DNA of 31,145 nucleotides from a virus. Shown here in pieces: positions 15,450 to 23,457 of the stretch. The stretch lies in IMG/VR virus record IMGVR_UViG_3300047469_000397, positions 1 to 31,145 of that record; one strand, 5' to 3'. Numbering within the stretch: position 1 is the stretch's first letter; the number at the start of each line of letters is the position of its first letter. The position numbers and the translations under genes are program-made. The notes beneath the pieces were generated by a model, which made no database searches, had not been told where the DNA came from, and was given only the letters and a program-made list of their open reading frames with translations.

Positions 15450-16012
15450 GCGGCTACGTCCCCGCCCAGCATGACCGTATGCTCGCCGGCGTGGTCAAGG
15501 CTTGTTACGTCGTGGCTGTCGATCTGGCTGCCTCGCCTCCGGCGTGTCGTGTTTCGGATGGCGAATGGACCAGCGCCTGGGTGCGCTGGCACAGCATCGC
15601 CGCCGGCAAGGCCAGGCACTGGCGGGCGCCGTCTTTGGGCGAGCAGGGCACCCTGGTCAGCGCCAGTGGTGATGTGTCACAGGGTACTTTCATCCCCGGC
15701 TTGTACGGCAATGCCGGACGGCCGCCGGATAATCGCGACCATGTCGAAGTCTGGCGCTTCGATGATGGCGGCTCGCTGATCTACGACTGGCAGGCCAAGA
15801 GTTACAGCATCACTTTGCCCAACGGTACGGTGACGATCAAGGTGGCCAGCACGGAAGTGGTTGTAACCGACAGCGCCGTCAACGTCACAACCGGCAACAT
15901 CAACCTGAAAGCGGCGGTCACCATCGACGGTGCGTTACACGTCACAAAAGGCATCACCAGCGCCGGTGCAATCATCGATGCCGGTGGCAACAGCAACCAC
16001 CACACGCACTGA
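15446..16012 (+). CDS. V: Baseplate spike protein gpV (P2 type)
   Basis: A 188-residue membrane-piercing spike at the tip of the contractile tail. The N-terminal half is an OB-fold-like domain (about 10-110); the C-terminal half is a repetitive beta-helix (SITLPNGTVTIKVASTEVVV, DSAVNVTTGNINLKAAV) that ends in GNSNHHTH. In P2 and phi92 spikes, His-x-His residues in the last turns of three chains bind an iron ion at the needle tip; the terminal HHTH here supplies that motif. The start is GTG 15446, preceded by GGCGGAG (15434-15440) and overlapping the previous stop. This gene opens the baseplate module. Confidence 0.88.
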   Translation: MSGYVPAQHDRMLAGVVKACYVVAVDLAASPPACRVSDGEWTSAWVRWHSIAAGKARHWRAPSLGEQGTLVSASGDVSQGTFIPGLYGNAGRPPDNRDHVEVWRFDDGGSLIYDWQAKSYSITLPNGTVTIKVASTEVVVTDSAVNVTTGNINLKAAVTIDGALHVTKGITSAGAIIDAGGNSNHHTH

Positions 16013-16026
16013 TTCCAATCCACGAC

Positions 16027-16050
16027 AGCCCGCTCAATGCGGGCTTTTTT
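16027..16050 (+). terminator. Terminator-like hairpin after gpV
   Basis: AGCCCGC (16027-16033) pairs with GCGGGCT (16039-16045) around TCAAT and is followed by six T (16045-16050). CTGGAG of the next gene begins four bases later at 16055. Confidence 0.75.
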
Positions 16051-16066
16051 ATGCCTGGAGAATCAC

Positions 16067-16318
16067 ATGGCCAAGATCGTCGACACGCTTGTCAGCGACG
16101 AACAAGCGTCGGCAGAACCGATGCGCGAACCGCTCCCTGTCGCGGCAGCAGAGCATTTGAAATTTCGCGACAAGGTCTACACGTCGCGCCAGTTGATCGT
16201 GCCTGACACCGATCACATGTTGCCGGTGAGCAAAGGCGTGGTGTCGGTTCCGGCATCCGATACCGAGGCCGTCAAGTTCCTGAAAGCCAATGAAGAGTTC
16301 GAACTGCTGAAGGAGTGA
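16067..16318 (+). CDS. Small conserved phage protein between gpV and gpW
   Basis: An 83-residue, acidic, soluble protein with no motif that I recognise. The C-terminal part (YTSRQLIVPDTDHMLPVSKG followed by a segment ending LKANEEFELLKE) looks like a compact beta-alpha domain. ATG 16067 has CTGGAG at 16055-16060. It lies between the spike and the gp25-like baseplate protein, and its end carries the ribosome site of the next gene, so a role in baseplate assembly is likely but not shown. Confidence 0.65.
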   Translation: MAKIVDTLVSDEQASAEPMREPLPVAAAEHLKFRDKVYTSRQLIVPDTDHMLPVSKGVVSVPASDTEAVKFLKANEEFELLKE

Positions 16319-16323
16319 TGCAG

Positions 16324-16650
16324 ATGATCGGAATGGATCGCCACACCGGCCAACCCATTTCCGGCATCGAGCACCTGCGTCAGTCCATCCCGGACATCTT
16401 GGGGACGCCCTTGGGCAGCCGTCGGCAGCGGATGGATTATGGCAGCAAGCTCCGACGGTTTGTTGACCTGCCCGTAAACGAGGGTTGGAAAAGCGCCGTA
16501 CAGGCGGAAGTTGCTCGCGCCTTGGGTCGTTGGGAGCCGCGTTTGAAACTGGATCAGGTGCGCGTCGTTTCCGTGATTGGCGGGCAAATCAACCTGAAGG
16601 TCGTCGGCGAGTACCTGGGCGACGGCGTCACGTTGGAGGTAGCGGTATGA
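16324..16650 (+). CDS. W: Baseplate protein gpW (P2; gp25-like)
   Basis: A 108-residue wedge protein related to P2 gpW and T4 gp25, containing MDRHTGQPISGIEHLRQSIP and the family signature I-L-x-TPLGSRR-x-R-x-DYGS (about 22-45). It starts sheath polymerisation at the baseplate. Three starts are possible in frame (GTG 16315, ATG 16318, ATG 16324); 16324 has the best spacing, 8 bases after AAGGAG (16310-16315). It overlaps gpJ by 4 bases. P2 gpW is 115 residues. Confidence 0.88.
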   Translation: MIGMDRHTGQPISGIEHLRQSIPDILGTPLGSRRQRMDYGSKLRRFVDLPVNEGWKSAVQAEVARALGRWEPRLKLDQVRVVSVIGGQINLKVVGEYLGDGVTLEVAV

Positions 16651-17528
16651 GTATTGTGGATCTGTCGTCGTTGCCGGCGCCGACTGTGTTGGAGCCTCTG
16701 GACTTTGAAGAGACCTACCAGGAAGGCCTGGGGATTTTTCGTGGATACATGGGAGGTAACTGGACCGCAGCGCTTGAAAGCGACCCGGTGGTGAAGGTGC
16801 TGGAGGTCGGCGCTTATATCAAAGTTGGCAACCGTGCCCGGGTCAATGATGCGGGCAAGGCTGTATTGCTCGCGCACGCTATTCGCGGCGACCTCGATCA
16901 CCTGGGGGCCAACGTCAACCTGAAGCGACTGGTCATCCAGGCGCCGGATCTGCTGGCGGTGCCGCCGGTACCGGAGGTTATGGAAGACGACGACCCGTTT
17001 CGTGAGCGTATCCAGTTGGCCTACGAAGGGCTGACCACGGCAGGCCCGCGCAACAGTTACATCCTGCATGCCCGTAACGCCTCGGGGCTGGTGGCGGATG
17101 CCACGGCTGAAAGCCCGGCGCCTTGTTACGTGACGGTCACGGTGCTGGGGTTGGAGGGGGAAGGCGAGGCGCCACCTGCGCTACTGGCCACGGTAGCCGC
17201 CGCTTTGAATGACGACGACGTGCGGCCGGTGTGCGATCGGGTGACGGTGCAGAGCGCTCAGGTGATTCGTTACCAGATCGACGCGATTTTGCACATGGTC
17301 AGCGCCGGACCCGAGGCGGATGCCAGTCTGGCCGAAGCTAAAAGCCGGTTGGCTGCCTGGATCAATCCACGCAAGCGGCTCGGCATTGAGGTTGCCCGCT
17401 CTGGTGTAGACGCTCAGTTGCACGTCGCCGGCGTGTCCCGGGTTGAACTGGTCGGATGGCAAGATCTGGCTCCGACCAAGGCCCAGGCGGTGTTCTGTAC
17501 GGGTTACTCCGTGAAGCTGGCGGGCTGA
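16647..17528 (+). CDS. J: Baseplate wedge protein gpJ (P2 type)
   Basis: A 293-residue baseplate protein of the gpJ/gp47 family (P2 gpJ 302). Typical elements are VDLSSLPAPTVLEPLDFEET at the start, VKVLEVGAYIKVGNRARVND near 50-70, NVNLKRLVI, and DDDPFRERIQLAYEGLTTAG near 115-135. The C-terminal portion includes VNPRKRLGIEV-like and Ala-rich segments. It forms the wedge with gpW and gpI. The ATG overlaps the gpW stop (ATGA). Confidence 0.9.
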   Translation: MSIVDLSSLPAPTVLEPLDFEETYQEGLGIFRGYMGGNWTAALESDPVVKVLEVGAYIKVGNRARVNDAGKAVLLAHAIRGDLDHLGANVNLKRLVIQAPDLLAVPPVPEVMEDDDPFRERIQLAYEGLTTAGPRNSYILHARNASGLVADATAESPAPCYVTVTVLGLEGEGEAPPALLATVAAALNDDDVRPVCDRVTVQSAQVIRYQIDAILHMVSAGPEADASLAEAKSRLAAWINPRKRLGIEVARSGVDAQLHVAGVSRVELVGWQDLAPTKAQAVFCTGYSVKLAG

Positions 17529-17529
17529 C

Positions 17530-18138
17530 ATGAAAAGCCTATTACCGATCAACAGCACGCAATTGGAACGGGCCATGGAGGCCGCGTTCTACGAGAAAAC
17601 GATTGTCCCGCTACGAGACCTCTACAACGCCGATACCTGCCCGGTGCACTTGTTGCCGCATCTGGCCTGGGCATGGTCGGTGGATCGCTGGGATTACCGT
17701 TGGACCGAGGCGACCAAACGCGCCGCCATCAAGGCCTCTTACTTCATCCATGCGCACAAGGGGACCATCGGCGCACTGCGGCGTGTGGTTGAGCCGCTGG
17801 GTTACCTGATCGAAATCATCGAGTGGTTCAACATGGCGCCGCAAGGCGTCGCGGGCACCTTTGCGCTCAAAGTTGGCGTCCGGGATGAAGGGATCACCGA
17901 GGAGATGTATCAGGAGCTGGAACGGCTGATCGACGACGCAAAACCGGTCAGTCGCCAGCTGACGGGGCTGGCGATCAGTCTCGAAACCCATGGCGTCTTG
18001 AGCATCGGCGTCGCCCTGTACGAAGGCGACGAAATCGACGTTTACCCGCCTGTGATGCGCGACATCGAAATCACCGGAACGATCGGCGTGGTGGGTCGCG
18101 AACATTCCATAGACACCCTGGACGTTTATTATGATTGA
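17530..18138 (+). CDS. I: Baseplate/tail protein gpI (P2 type)
   Basis: A 202-residue protein of the tail protein I family. The signature CPVHLLPHLAWAWSVDRWDY (about 36-55) and the following helix RAAIKASYFIHAHKGTIGAL are clear. gpI is part of the wedge and carries the tail fibre attachment. It begins one base after the gpJ stop and overlaps the fibre gene by 8 bases. P2 gpI is 176 residues. Confidence 0.9.
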   Translation: MKSLLPINSTQLERAMEAAFYEKTIVPLRDLYNADTCPVHLLPHLAWAWSVDRWDYRWTEATKRAAIKASYFIHAHKGTIGALRRVVEPLGYLIEIIEWFNMAPQGVAGTFALKVGVRDEGITEEMYQELERLIDDAKPVSRQLTGLAISLETHGVLSIGVALYEGDEIDVYPPVMRDIEITGTIGVVGREHSIDTLDVYYD

Positions 18139-20479
18139 TGCGAATTCGCAGTTTTTCGCGATCCTCACGAATGTGGGGATGGCCAAGCAGGCGAACGCCG
18201 ACGCGCTCGGTGTTCCCTGGAAGTTCACGCACATGGGGGTCGGTGATGCCAACGACACCGACCCGATTCCCAACGCGACACAAACCAGCCTGATCAGAGA
18301 GTGGCGTCGCCGCCCGCTGAATCAAGTGCGCGTCGATCCGGTCAACCCGGCGGTGATCATCGCCGAGCAGATTATCCCTGCCGATGAGGGCGGTTTCTGG
18401 ATTCGCGAGATCGGACTGTACGACGCCGACGGCGATCTGGTGGCGGTGGCCAACTGCGCGCCGAGCTTCAAGCCGGTGCTGTCGCAAGGCTCGGGCCGCA
18501 CGCAAGTGGTGCGGATGAATTTCATCGTCGCCAGTACCGGTAATATCACGCTCAAGATTGACCCGGCGGTGGTGCTGGCGACTCGCGAGTATGTCGATCA
18601 ACGCATTCAGGAAGAGCTTTATAAGCTCGACAGCAAGCAATCGGTGTTGGTGGCCACCACGGCTAACATTGCGTTGGCGGGCTTGCAAACGATCGACGGG
18701 GTGGCGGTGCCGGCGGGTGCGCGGGTGCTGGTGAAAAACCAGACCGTGGCCAAGGACAATGGCATTTACATTGCGGCCGCTCCGGCCTGGACCCGGGCGC
18801 CGGATGCCGACACCAATGCCGAAGTGACGTCGGCGTTGCTGACGTCGGTCGAGCAGGGCGCCACCCTGGCCGACACGCGTTGGCAACTGGTCACCGATGG
18901 CTTGATTGTCGTGGGCACCACGGCGCTGACGTTCCAGAATGTGACGCAAGGTTTTGCGCCGATCAACACGCCGGCGCTGATCAGCCCCACGGCGAACACC
19001 CCGGGGCAGTTCGATAGCAGTCAGTTGCTGGTGAATAGCGCGTTTGTGCGCCGGCAAGGTTTGCAGTATTCGGGCTTCCTGTCGTTGGCCGTGAACACGG
19101 CTTTGACGTTGGCTGAGGTGGGTGGACTGGTCAGCTTTTCCAGTGCCTCAATGCTGACGTGTACGCTACCCGCCACCAACACCATTCCGGCCACGGCGTC
19201 GGCCATTATCACCGTGGCTTGTGCGGGCAATGGTGGGCTAACCGTGTCGCCAGCGGCTGGCGGCGATACCGTCAACACTTCGACAGGCGCTGTCGGCTCA
19301 ATCGTCATGGCGTTGGGCGAAACGGCGGAGTTTATCCGGCTGGGCGGTCAATGGCGCTTGATCGGCGGGACGGTCGCGGTTAGATACGCGGTCGCCACGC
19401 TGCCGTTGTTTGACGATACGGAAGGGGTGGCCACGACGAAATTTATTCGCCGGGCCAGTGGCAACTATCGCGGGTTTACTAATGCCGTGGCTGCCGCCAC
19501 GCTGACCACGGGCGCAGTCGGTACGCTGGTGACGACCATCGGGGAATTCACCCTAACCATGCCAGCCGTCAACGCGGTGCCATCGGGTGGCGCGATCCAC
19601 TTTCGCAACATCGGCAATGGTGTCGTGACGGTGGTTTGTGCCGGCGCTGACGCGATCAACGCCGGTAACGGCAACCAGCCGACCAGCATCGCGCTATATC
19701 CTGGCGCGACCCTGGAGCTGGCCGGTAACGGGGCGAATGCCTGGTGGGCGTCGGGCTCGGCGCAACTGCAATTTGCCAAAGTGCTTGGCTTTACCCCGCC
19801 TCAGTTCGATGCCAGCAAGTTGCTGGTGAATGCTGAGTTTTTGCAGCGGGCGCTCGGCAATCTCAGCGGCATGTCGATCTATACCGCTAACGCCGCCCTG
19901 GTGGTAACGGATTTTGGTCGTATTGTTTTGGCAAACTCCGCGCTCCCGGTAACACTCACTCTTCCGGCCATTGGTAGTGTGCCGACTGGATCGACAATTT
20001 ATATCCGAAACGTCGGAAGTTCACCGGCCACCGTGGTGCCGCCAGCGGGCGGCAGTATGTCGGTCATTGCCACAGTAAATATCCCGAGCGTTGTCCTGCA
20101 GCCCGGCGCATCGCTGATGGCGACCGTACAAGGGAACAACTATTTTCTGGATGGCTCGGCATCGTTAAAGCACACCACTGACTTTGGCGCCTCGTTAACT
20201 GGCCCGAATTGCTATCAAAAGTTGCCGGGCGGCGATATTGAACAATGGGGGGTCTACGTTTCGGCGCCTTCCGGTTCGGAGACGGTAATCACGCTGTCTG
20301 TCGGCATGTTGGCCGCGCCGACCGGCGTTGAGCTGACCTTTGCCGATCAAGGAAGCAGTCTTGGTGTCGGGCAGTCGCCGACAATACAGGTGAGGGCTGT
20401 CGCGGCTGGAAGTATTACGGTGCGCAATCTTTACACAAGCAGCGTGTCATTTTACTGGAAAGTTAGGGGGCGGGTATGA
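18131..20479 (+). CDS. Tail fibre / receptor-binding protein with three internal modules
   Basis: A 782-residue fibre. Residues 1-160 are the conserved base-plate-attachment region of P2-like fibres (FFAILTNVGMAKQANADALG, FTHMGVGDAN, then GGFWIREIGLYDADGDLVAV). Residues 175-290 contain a carbohydrate-binding-like stretch starting VATTANIALAGLQTIDGV with GARVLVKNQT and DNGIY, a repeat common in phage fibre proteins. Then three homologous modules of about 132 residues begin at Phe294, Phe427 and Phe559, each with a (Q/L)F-D start, a leucine/serine-rich strand, TLP or TMP, and a glycine-rich end. Residues about 690-782 form the distal tip. It should set host range. It overlaps gpI by 8 bases and its chaperone by 4. 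Confidence 0.88.
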   Translation: MIDANSQFFAILTNVGMAKQANADALGVPWKFTHMGVGDANDTDPIPNATQTSLIREWRRRPLNQVRVDPVNPAVIIAEQIIPADEGGFWIREIGLYDADGDLVAVANCAPSFKPVLSQGSGRTQVVRMNFIVASTGNITLKIDPAVVLATREYVDQRIQEELYKLDSKQSVLVATTANIALAGLQTIDGVAVPAGARVLVKNQTVAKDNGIYIAAAPAWTRAPDADTNAEVTSALLTSVEQGATLADTRWQLVTDGLIVVGTTALTFQNVTQGFAPINTPALISPTANTPGQFDSSQLLVNSAFVRRQGLQYSGFLSLAVNTALTLAEVGGLVSFSSASMLTCTLPATNTIPATASAIITVACAGNGGLTVSPAAGGDTVNTSTGAVGSIVMALGETAEFIRLGGQWRLIGGTVAVRYAVATLPLFDDTEGVATTKFIRRASGNYRGFTNAVAAATLTTGAVGTLVTTIGEFTLTMPAVNAVPSGGAIHFRNIGNGVVTVVCAGADAINAGNGNQPTSIALYPGATLELAGNGANAWWASGSAQLQFAKVLGFTPPQFDASKLLVNAEFLQRALGNLSGMSIYTANAALVVTDFGRIVLANSALPVTLTLPAIGSVPTGSTIYIRNVGSSPATVVPPAGGSMSVIATVNIPSVVLQPGASLMATVQGNNYFLDGSASLKHTTDFGASLTGPNCYQKLPGGDIEQWGVYVSAPSGSETVITLSVGMLAAPTGVELTFADQGSSLGVGQSPTIQVRAVAAGSITVRNLYTSSVSFYWKVRGRV

Positions 20480-20907
20480 CGGTTTTTTATTGTCCAGAGA
20501 CTGGGTTTTTCTACGACGACACGGTATGCAGTTTCGTTCCTGGTGGCGCTCTTGAGTACAGCGCCGAGGAGCGTGACGCCTTGCTGGCGCTTCAGACCCA
20601 TGGTCGACGCATTGTGGCGGGGGAAGATGGTTATCCGGTGTTGGTTGATCCTCCGCCGCTGACGCTGGAGGAAGCCGCCGAAATCGAGCGCGTCTGGCGT
20701 GACGCCACGCTGGCCGCTACGGATGGTGTCGTAAGTCGACACCGTGACGAGGTGGAGGCGGGCGCCGCCACGACCCTGACGCCTGAGCAATACAGCCAGT
20801 TGCAGCAATACCGCCAGGCGCTGCGCAACTGGCCGGAGTCCGGCGAGTTTCCGTTGCTCGATCACCGTCCGCCGGCGCCGGCTTGGCTGGCTGATCAACT
20901 CACCTAA
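20476..20907 (+). CDS. Tail fibre assembly chaperone
   Basis: A 143-residue protein opening with FYCPETGFFYDDTVCSFVPG (residues 3-22), the typical start of fibre assembly proteins of P2 gpG/DUF4376 type in Pseudomonas, with YPVLVDPPPLTLEEAAEIER in the middle and a helical C-terminal part (TLTPEQYSQLQQYRQALRNW) ending in a proline-rich tail. It would fold the fibre encoded immediately upstream. Cognate pairs usually move together, and this one overlaps its fibre gene (ATGA). It closes the baseplate/fibre transcript segment: two terminator-like hairpins follow. Confidence 0.82.
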   Translation: MTVFYCPETGFFYDDTVCSFVPGGALEYSAEERDALLALQTHGRRIVAGEDGYPVLVDPPPLTLEEAAEIERVWRDATLAATDGVVSRHRDEVEAGAATTLTPEQYSQLQQYRQALRNWPESGEFPLLDHRPPAPAWLADQLT

Positions 20908-20908
20908 A

Positions 20909-20936
20909 GCCCCGCACTGACGGGGCGTTTTCTTTT
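20909..20936 (+). terminator. First of two hairpins after the fibre chaperone
   Basis: GCCCCG (20909-20914) pairs with CGGGGC (20921-20926) around CACTGA, followed by an interrupted T-rich run GTTTTCTTTTCC. It begins one base after the chaperone stop codon. Confidence 0.65.
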
Positions 20937-20967
20937 CCGTTATTCGCAATCTGAACACACCACACAG

Positions 20968-20989
20968 CCTCGCTTTTGCGGGGTTTTTT
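20968..20989 (+). terminator. Second hairpin, directly before the sheath ribosome site
   Basis: CCTCGC (20968-20973) pairs with GCGGGG (20978-20983; one G-U pair) around TTTT, followed by six T (20984-20989). CTGGAG of the sheath gene follows at 20995-21000. Together with the hairpin at 20909 it forms a double barrier between the fibre and sheath segments. Confidence 0.65.
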
Positions 20990-21010
20990 CGTTCCTGGAG
21001 ATTGAACGTT

Positions 21011-22177
21011 ATGAGTTTCTTTCACGGCGTCACCACCACCTCGGTCGATACCGGCGCACGCACGATCTCGTTGCCGTCGTCGTCGATCATTGGCCTCTGC
21101 GACACCTTCACCCCGGGCGTTCTCGGCGGCGGCACGGCCAAGGCTGGCGAGCTGAAGCTGATCACCACCGAGCGCGAAGCCATTGCCGCCTTCGGCCCTG
21201 ATTCGGCGATCACCAAGGCCTGTCAGGCGATCTACACCAAGGCCAAAGCGGTGATCATCGCCATTGGCGTGCCCAAGCTCGAAGACGCTGCCTTGCAAAC
21301 CTCGGCGATCATCGGCGGCGTGTTGGTCTCCGGACAGCGCACCGGCCTGCAGGCGCTGCTCGATGGCAAAAGCCTGTTCAACGCCCAGCCACGGCTGCTG
21401 ATCGCGCCGGGGCATACCGCCACCCAGGCCGTGGCCACGGCGCTGGATAGCCTGGCGCAGAAGCTGCGGGCTATCGGCATTATCGATGGTCCCGGCACCA
21501 CGGACGAGGAGGCCATGGCCTACGCCGACAACTTCGGCAGTCGCAACCTGTTCATGGTGGACCCAGGCGTGCAGTACTGGGACACCGAGCTCAGCAAGAC
21601 GGTCGACGCGCCAGGTTCGGCCTGGGCGGCGGGCTTGTTTGCCTGGACTGACGCGGAATACGGCTTTTGGGCCTCGCCGTCGAACAAGGAGTTCACCGGC
21701 ATCACCGGCACGACCCGCGCCGTCGAATACCTGGACGGTGATGCGACGTGCCGGGCCAACCTGCTGAACAACGCCAATATCGCGACGATCATCCGCGACG
21801 ATGGCTATCGCCTGTGGGGCAACCGCACGCTGTCGAGCGATTCCAAATGGGCATTTGTCACCCGCGTTCGCACGCTGTTCATTCTCATGGACGCGGTGCA
21901 GGCCGGTCACAAGTGGGCCGTCGACCGTTCGATCACCAAGACCTACGTCAAGGATGTGACTGACGGGTTGGACTCGTTCATGCGCGACCTGAAAGCCCAG
22001 GGCGCGATCATCAATTTCGAGGTGTTCCCGGACACCGAACTGAACACGGCCAGCCAGATCGCGCAGGGCAAAGTCTATTGGCGCATTCGCTTCACCGACG
22101 TGCCGCTGGCAGAAAACCCGAATTTCCTTTTCGAAGTCACCGATCAATGGATGACCGAAGTTCTTGAAGCCGCCTAA
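21011..22177 (+). CDS. FI: Contractile tail sheath protein gpFI (P2 type)
   Basis: A 388-residue sheath subunit (P2 FI 396). The N-terminus SFFHGVTTTSVDTGARTISL, the segment STIGLCDTF-like SSSIIGLCDTFTPG, the central YWDTELSKTV and W-A-S-PSNKEFTGITGTTRAVEY, and the C-terminal region WKVDRSITKTYVKD-like AVDRSITKTYVKDVTDGLDS are diagnostic for the FI family. It contracts on adsorption to drive the tube through the envelope. ATG 21011 follows CTGGAG at 20995-21000. Confidence 0.93.
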   Translation: MSFFHGVTTTSVDTGARTISLPSSSIIGLCDTFTPGVLGGGTAKAGELKLITTEREAIAAFGPDSAITKACQAIYTKAKAVIIAIGVPKLEDAALQTSAIIGGVLVSGQRTGLQALLDGKSLFNAQPRLLIAPGHTATQAVATALDSLAQKLRAIGIIDGPGTTDEEAMAYADNFGSRNLFMVDPGVQYWDTELSKTVDAPGSAWAAGLFAWTDAEYGFWASPSNKEFTGITGTTRAVEYLDGDATCRANLLNNANIATIIRDDGYRLWGNRTLSSDSKWAFVTRVRTLFILMDAVQAGHKWAVDRSITKTYVKDVTDGLDSFMRDLKAQGAIINFEVFPDTELNTASQIAQGKVYWRIRFTDVPLAENPNFLFEVTDQWMTEVLEAA

Positions 22178-22189
22178 GGGGCCCAGCCA

Positions 22190-22693
22190 ATGATTCCTCA
22201 AACTTTGTTCAACACCAATCTGTTCGTTGACGGGATGAACTTTGCCGGCGACGTCCCGAGCTTGACGCTGCCCAAGTTGACCAGCAAGACCGATGAATAC
22301 CGCGGTGGCGGTATGGCCGGGCCCATCGAAATGGACCAGGGTCTGGAAAAAATGGAAGCGTCCTTTGTCACCAAAGGCGTGCGCCGTGAGTCGCTGAAGT
22401 TCTTCGGCCTGGCCGATGGCACGGCCTTCAATGGGAGTTTCCGAGGCGCGTTCAAGGGGCAAAAGGGGGCCGTAACGGCGGTGGTTGCCACCTTGCGCGG
22501 TCGACTGAAAGAGGTCGATCTGGGGGACTGGAAGGCCGGCGACCCCGCCGAGATCAAACACGCGGTTGCGGTCACCTACTACAAGCTCGAAATCGACGGC
22601 CGCCTTATGTACGAAATCGACATGGTCGCCGGCGTTCAGGTGATCGACGGCAAAGACCAACTGCTCGAAGTGCGGAACGCGCTCGGCCTTTAA
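22190..22693 (+). CDS. FII: Tail tube protein gpFII (P2 type)
   Basis: A 167-residue tube subunit (P2 FII 172). The N-terminus QTLFNTNLFVDGMNFAGDVP and the segment KTDEYRGGGMAGPIEMDQGL are the family signature. The tube is the rigid inner channel for DNA. It follows the sheath gene after 12 bases with AAGGGG in the gap. Confidence 0.93.
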   Translation: MIPQTLFNTNLFVDGMNFAGDVPSLTLPKLTSKTDEYRGGGMAGPIEMDQGLEKMEASFVTKGVRRESLKFFGLADGTAFNGSFRGAFKGQKGAVTAVVATLRGRLKEVDLGDWKAGDPAEIKHAVAVTYYKLEIDGRLMYEIDMVAGVQVIDGKDQLLEVRNALGL

Positions 22694-22707
22694 GGGAATA
22701 GATCCAG

Positions 22708-23307
22708 ATGATGATTCAAGCTGAAAAAGTCGCGCCGTCCTGGTTGTCCCTCACCACCCAGCACGCGGTTGTGATGCTCTCACGGCCCAGCGAAGCCAAC
22801 GGTGTGAAGGTCGACAAAATCACCCTGCGTTCGCCGACGCTGCGCGATGAACGCGCGGCCGATCGGGCGGCTCAAGGTGACGCCGAACAACGCGAGCTGA
22901 TGTTGTTCGCCAGCCTGACTGAGGTGGGGCTGAAGGATCTTGAAGGTCTGAAGCTGTTGGACTACCACCGTTTGCAGGAAGGCTATTCCCGTCTGGTGCC
23001 TCAGTTTACGGATCCGACGTTGCTGCCGGCCTGGCTGTCGGTCACGGCTGACAACGTACAGGTGACGCTGTCGGGTCCGAGCGAGGTCAACTCGGTGCAA
23101 GTCGATACGCTGAATCTGCGGTCGCCGACCGTACGTGAAGTGCGAGCGGCGGACCGAGCGTCCAATGGCAATGCCGAGCAGCGCGAGCTGACGTTGTTTG
23201 CTGAGCTATCCGGTGCCGGCGTTGCCGATCTGGAGGGCCTGAAGCTGGTGGACTACTACCGCTTGCAGGCCGGCTATTTTCGCCTGGTGCACGACGACGG
23301 GATTTGA
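22708..23307 (+). CDS. E: Tail assembly chaperone gpE, internally duplicated
   Basis: A 199-residue protein of the phage tail assembly chaperone E/41/14 family, which normally has about 85-110 residues. Here the family domain occurs twice in one chain: residues 10-97 (PSWLS to SRLV) and 107-194 (PAWLS to FRLV). By eye some 56 of 88 positions are identical, including LRSPT-R, RAADRA, AEQREL-LF and DLEGLKL-DY-RLQ-GY-RLV. The chaperone binds the tape measure and recruits tube subunits during tail assembly. ATG 22708 has AAGGGA at 22692-22697. The next frame (E') is read by recoding in P2; see the E' entry. Confidence 0.85.
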   Translation: MMIQAEKVAPSWLSLTTQHAVVMLSRPSEANGVKVDKITLRSPTLRDERAADRAAQGDAEQRELMLFASLTEVGLKDLEGLKLLDYHRLQEGYSRLVPQFTDPTLLPAWLSVTADNVQVTLSGPSEVNSVQVDTLNLRSPTVREVRAADRASNGNAEQRELTLFAELSGAGVADLEGLKLVDYYRLQAGYFRLVHDDGI

Positions 23308-23317
23308 TCCCGCGGTC

Positions 23318-23419
23318 ATGAAGGTAGCGGCGAAACGATTGGCGGCGGAGACCGGATTCTCATTGGCCGAGATTCAGACAATGCCATTTGCCGAGATGGT
23401 GTGGTGGCTCACGGATTGA
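23318..23419 (+). CDS. gpE' (GpE-family tail protein), probable frameshift extension of gpE
   Basis: A 33-residue frame, MKVAAKRLAAETGFSLAEIQ through MPFAEMVWWLTD. The helix with LAAETGFSL, then MPF-E-VWWL, is the GpE/E' signature of P2-like phages. In P2 it is translated only as a gpE-E' fusion by -1 frameshifting. Here the frame lies +1 (or -2) from gpE, stays open upstream across the gpE stop (GGA TTT GAT CCC GCG GTC before the ATG), and the ATG at 23318 has no ribosome site. This suggests it is also expressed as a fusion, though by a different shift; separate initiation at 23318 remains possible. Confidence 0.7.
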   Translation: MKVAAKRLAAETGFSLAEIQTMPFAEMVWWLTD

Positions 23420-23457
23420 GCCGCCACCGGTAATGCTGTGTAACTGGGAACCATGAC

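Noticed and set aside
18071-19057. Minus-strand frame (328 codons) opposite gpI and fibre
   Set aside because: It is Arg/His-rich shadow sequence without any motif; the plus strand is coding throughout.
20900-22660. Long minus-strand frame (586 codons) opposite the sheath and tube genes
   Set aside because: It has no recognisable motif and is His/Arg/Gly-rich. It lies exactly antisense to two well-identified genes in GC-rich DNA, where such open antisense frames are common.
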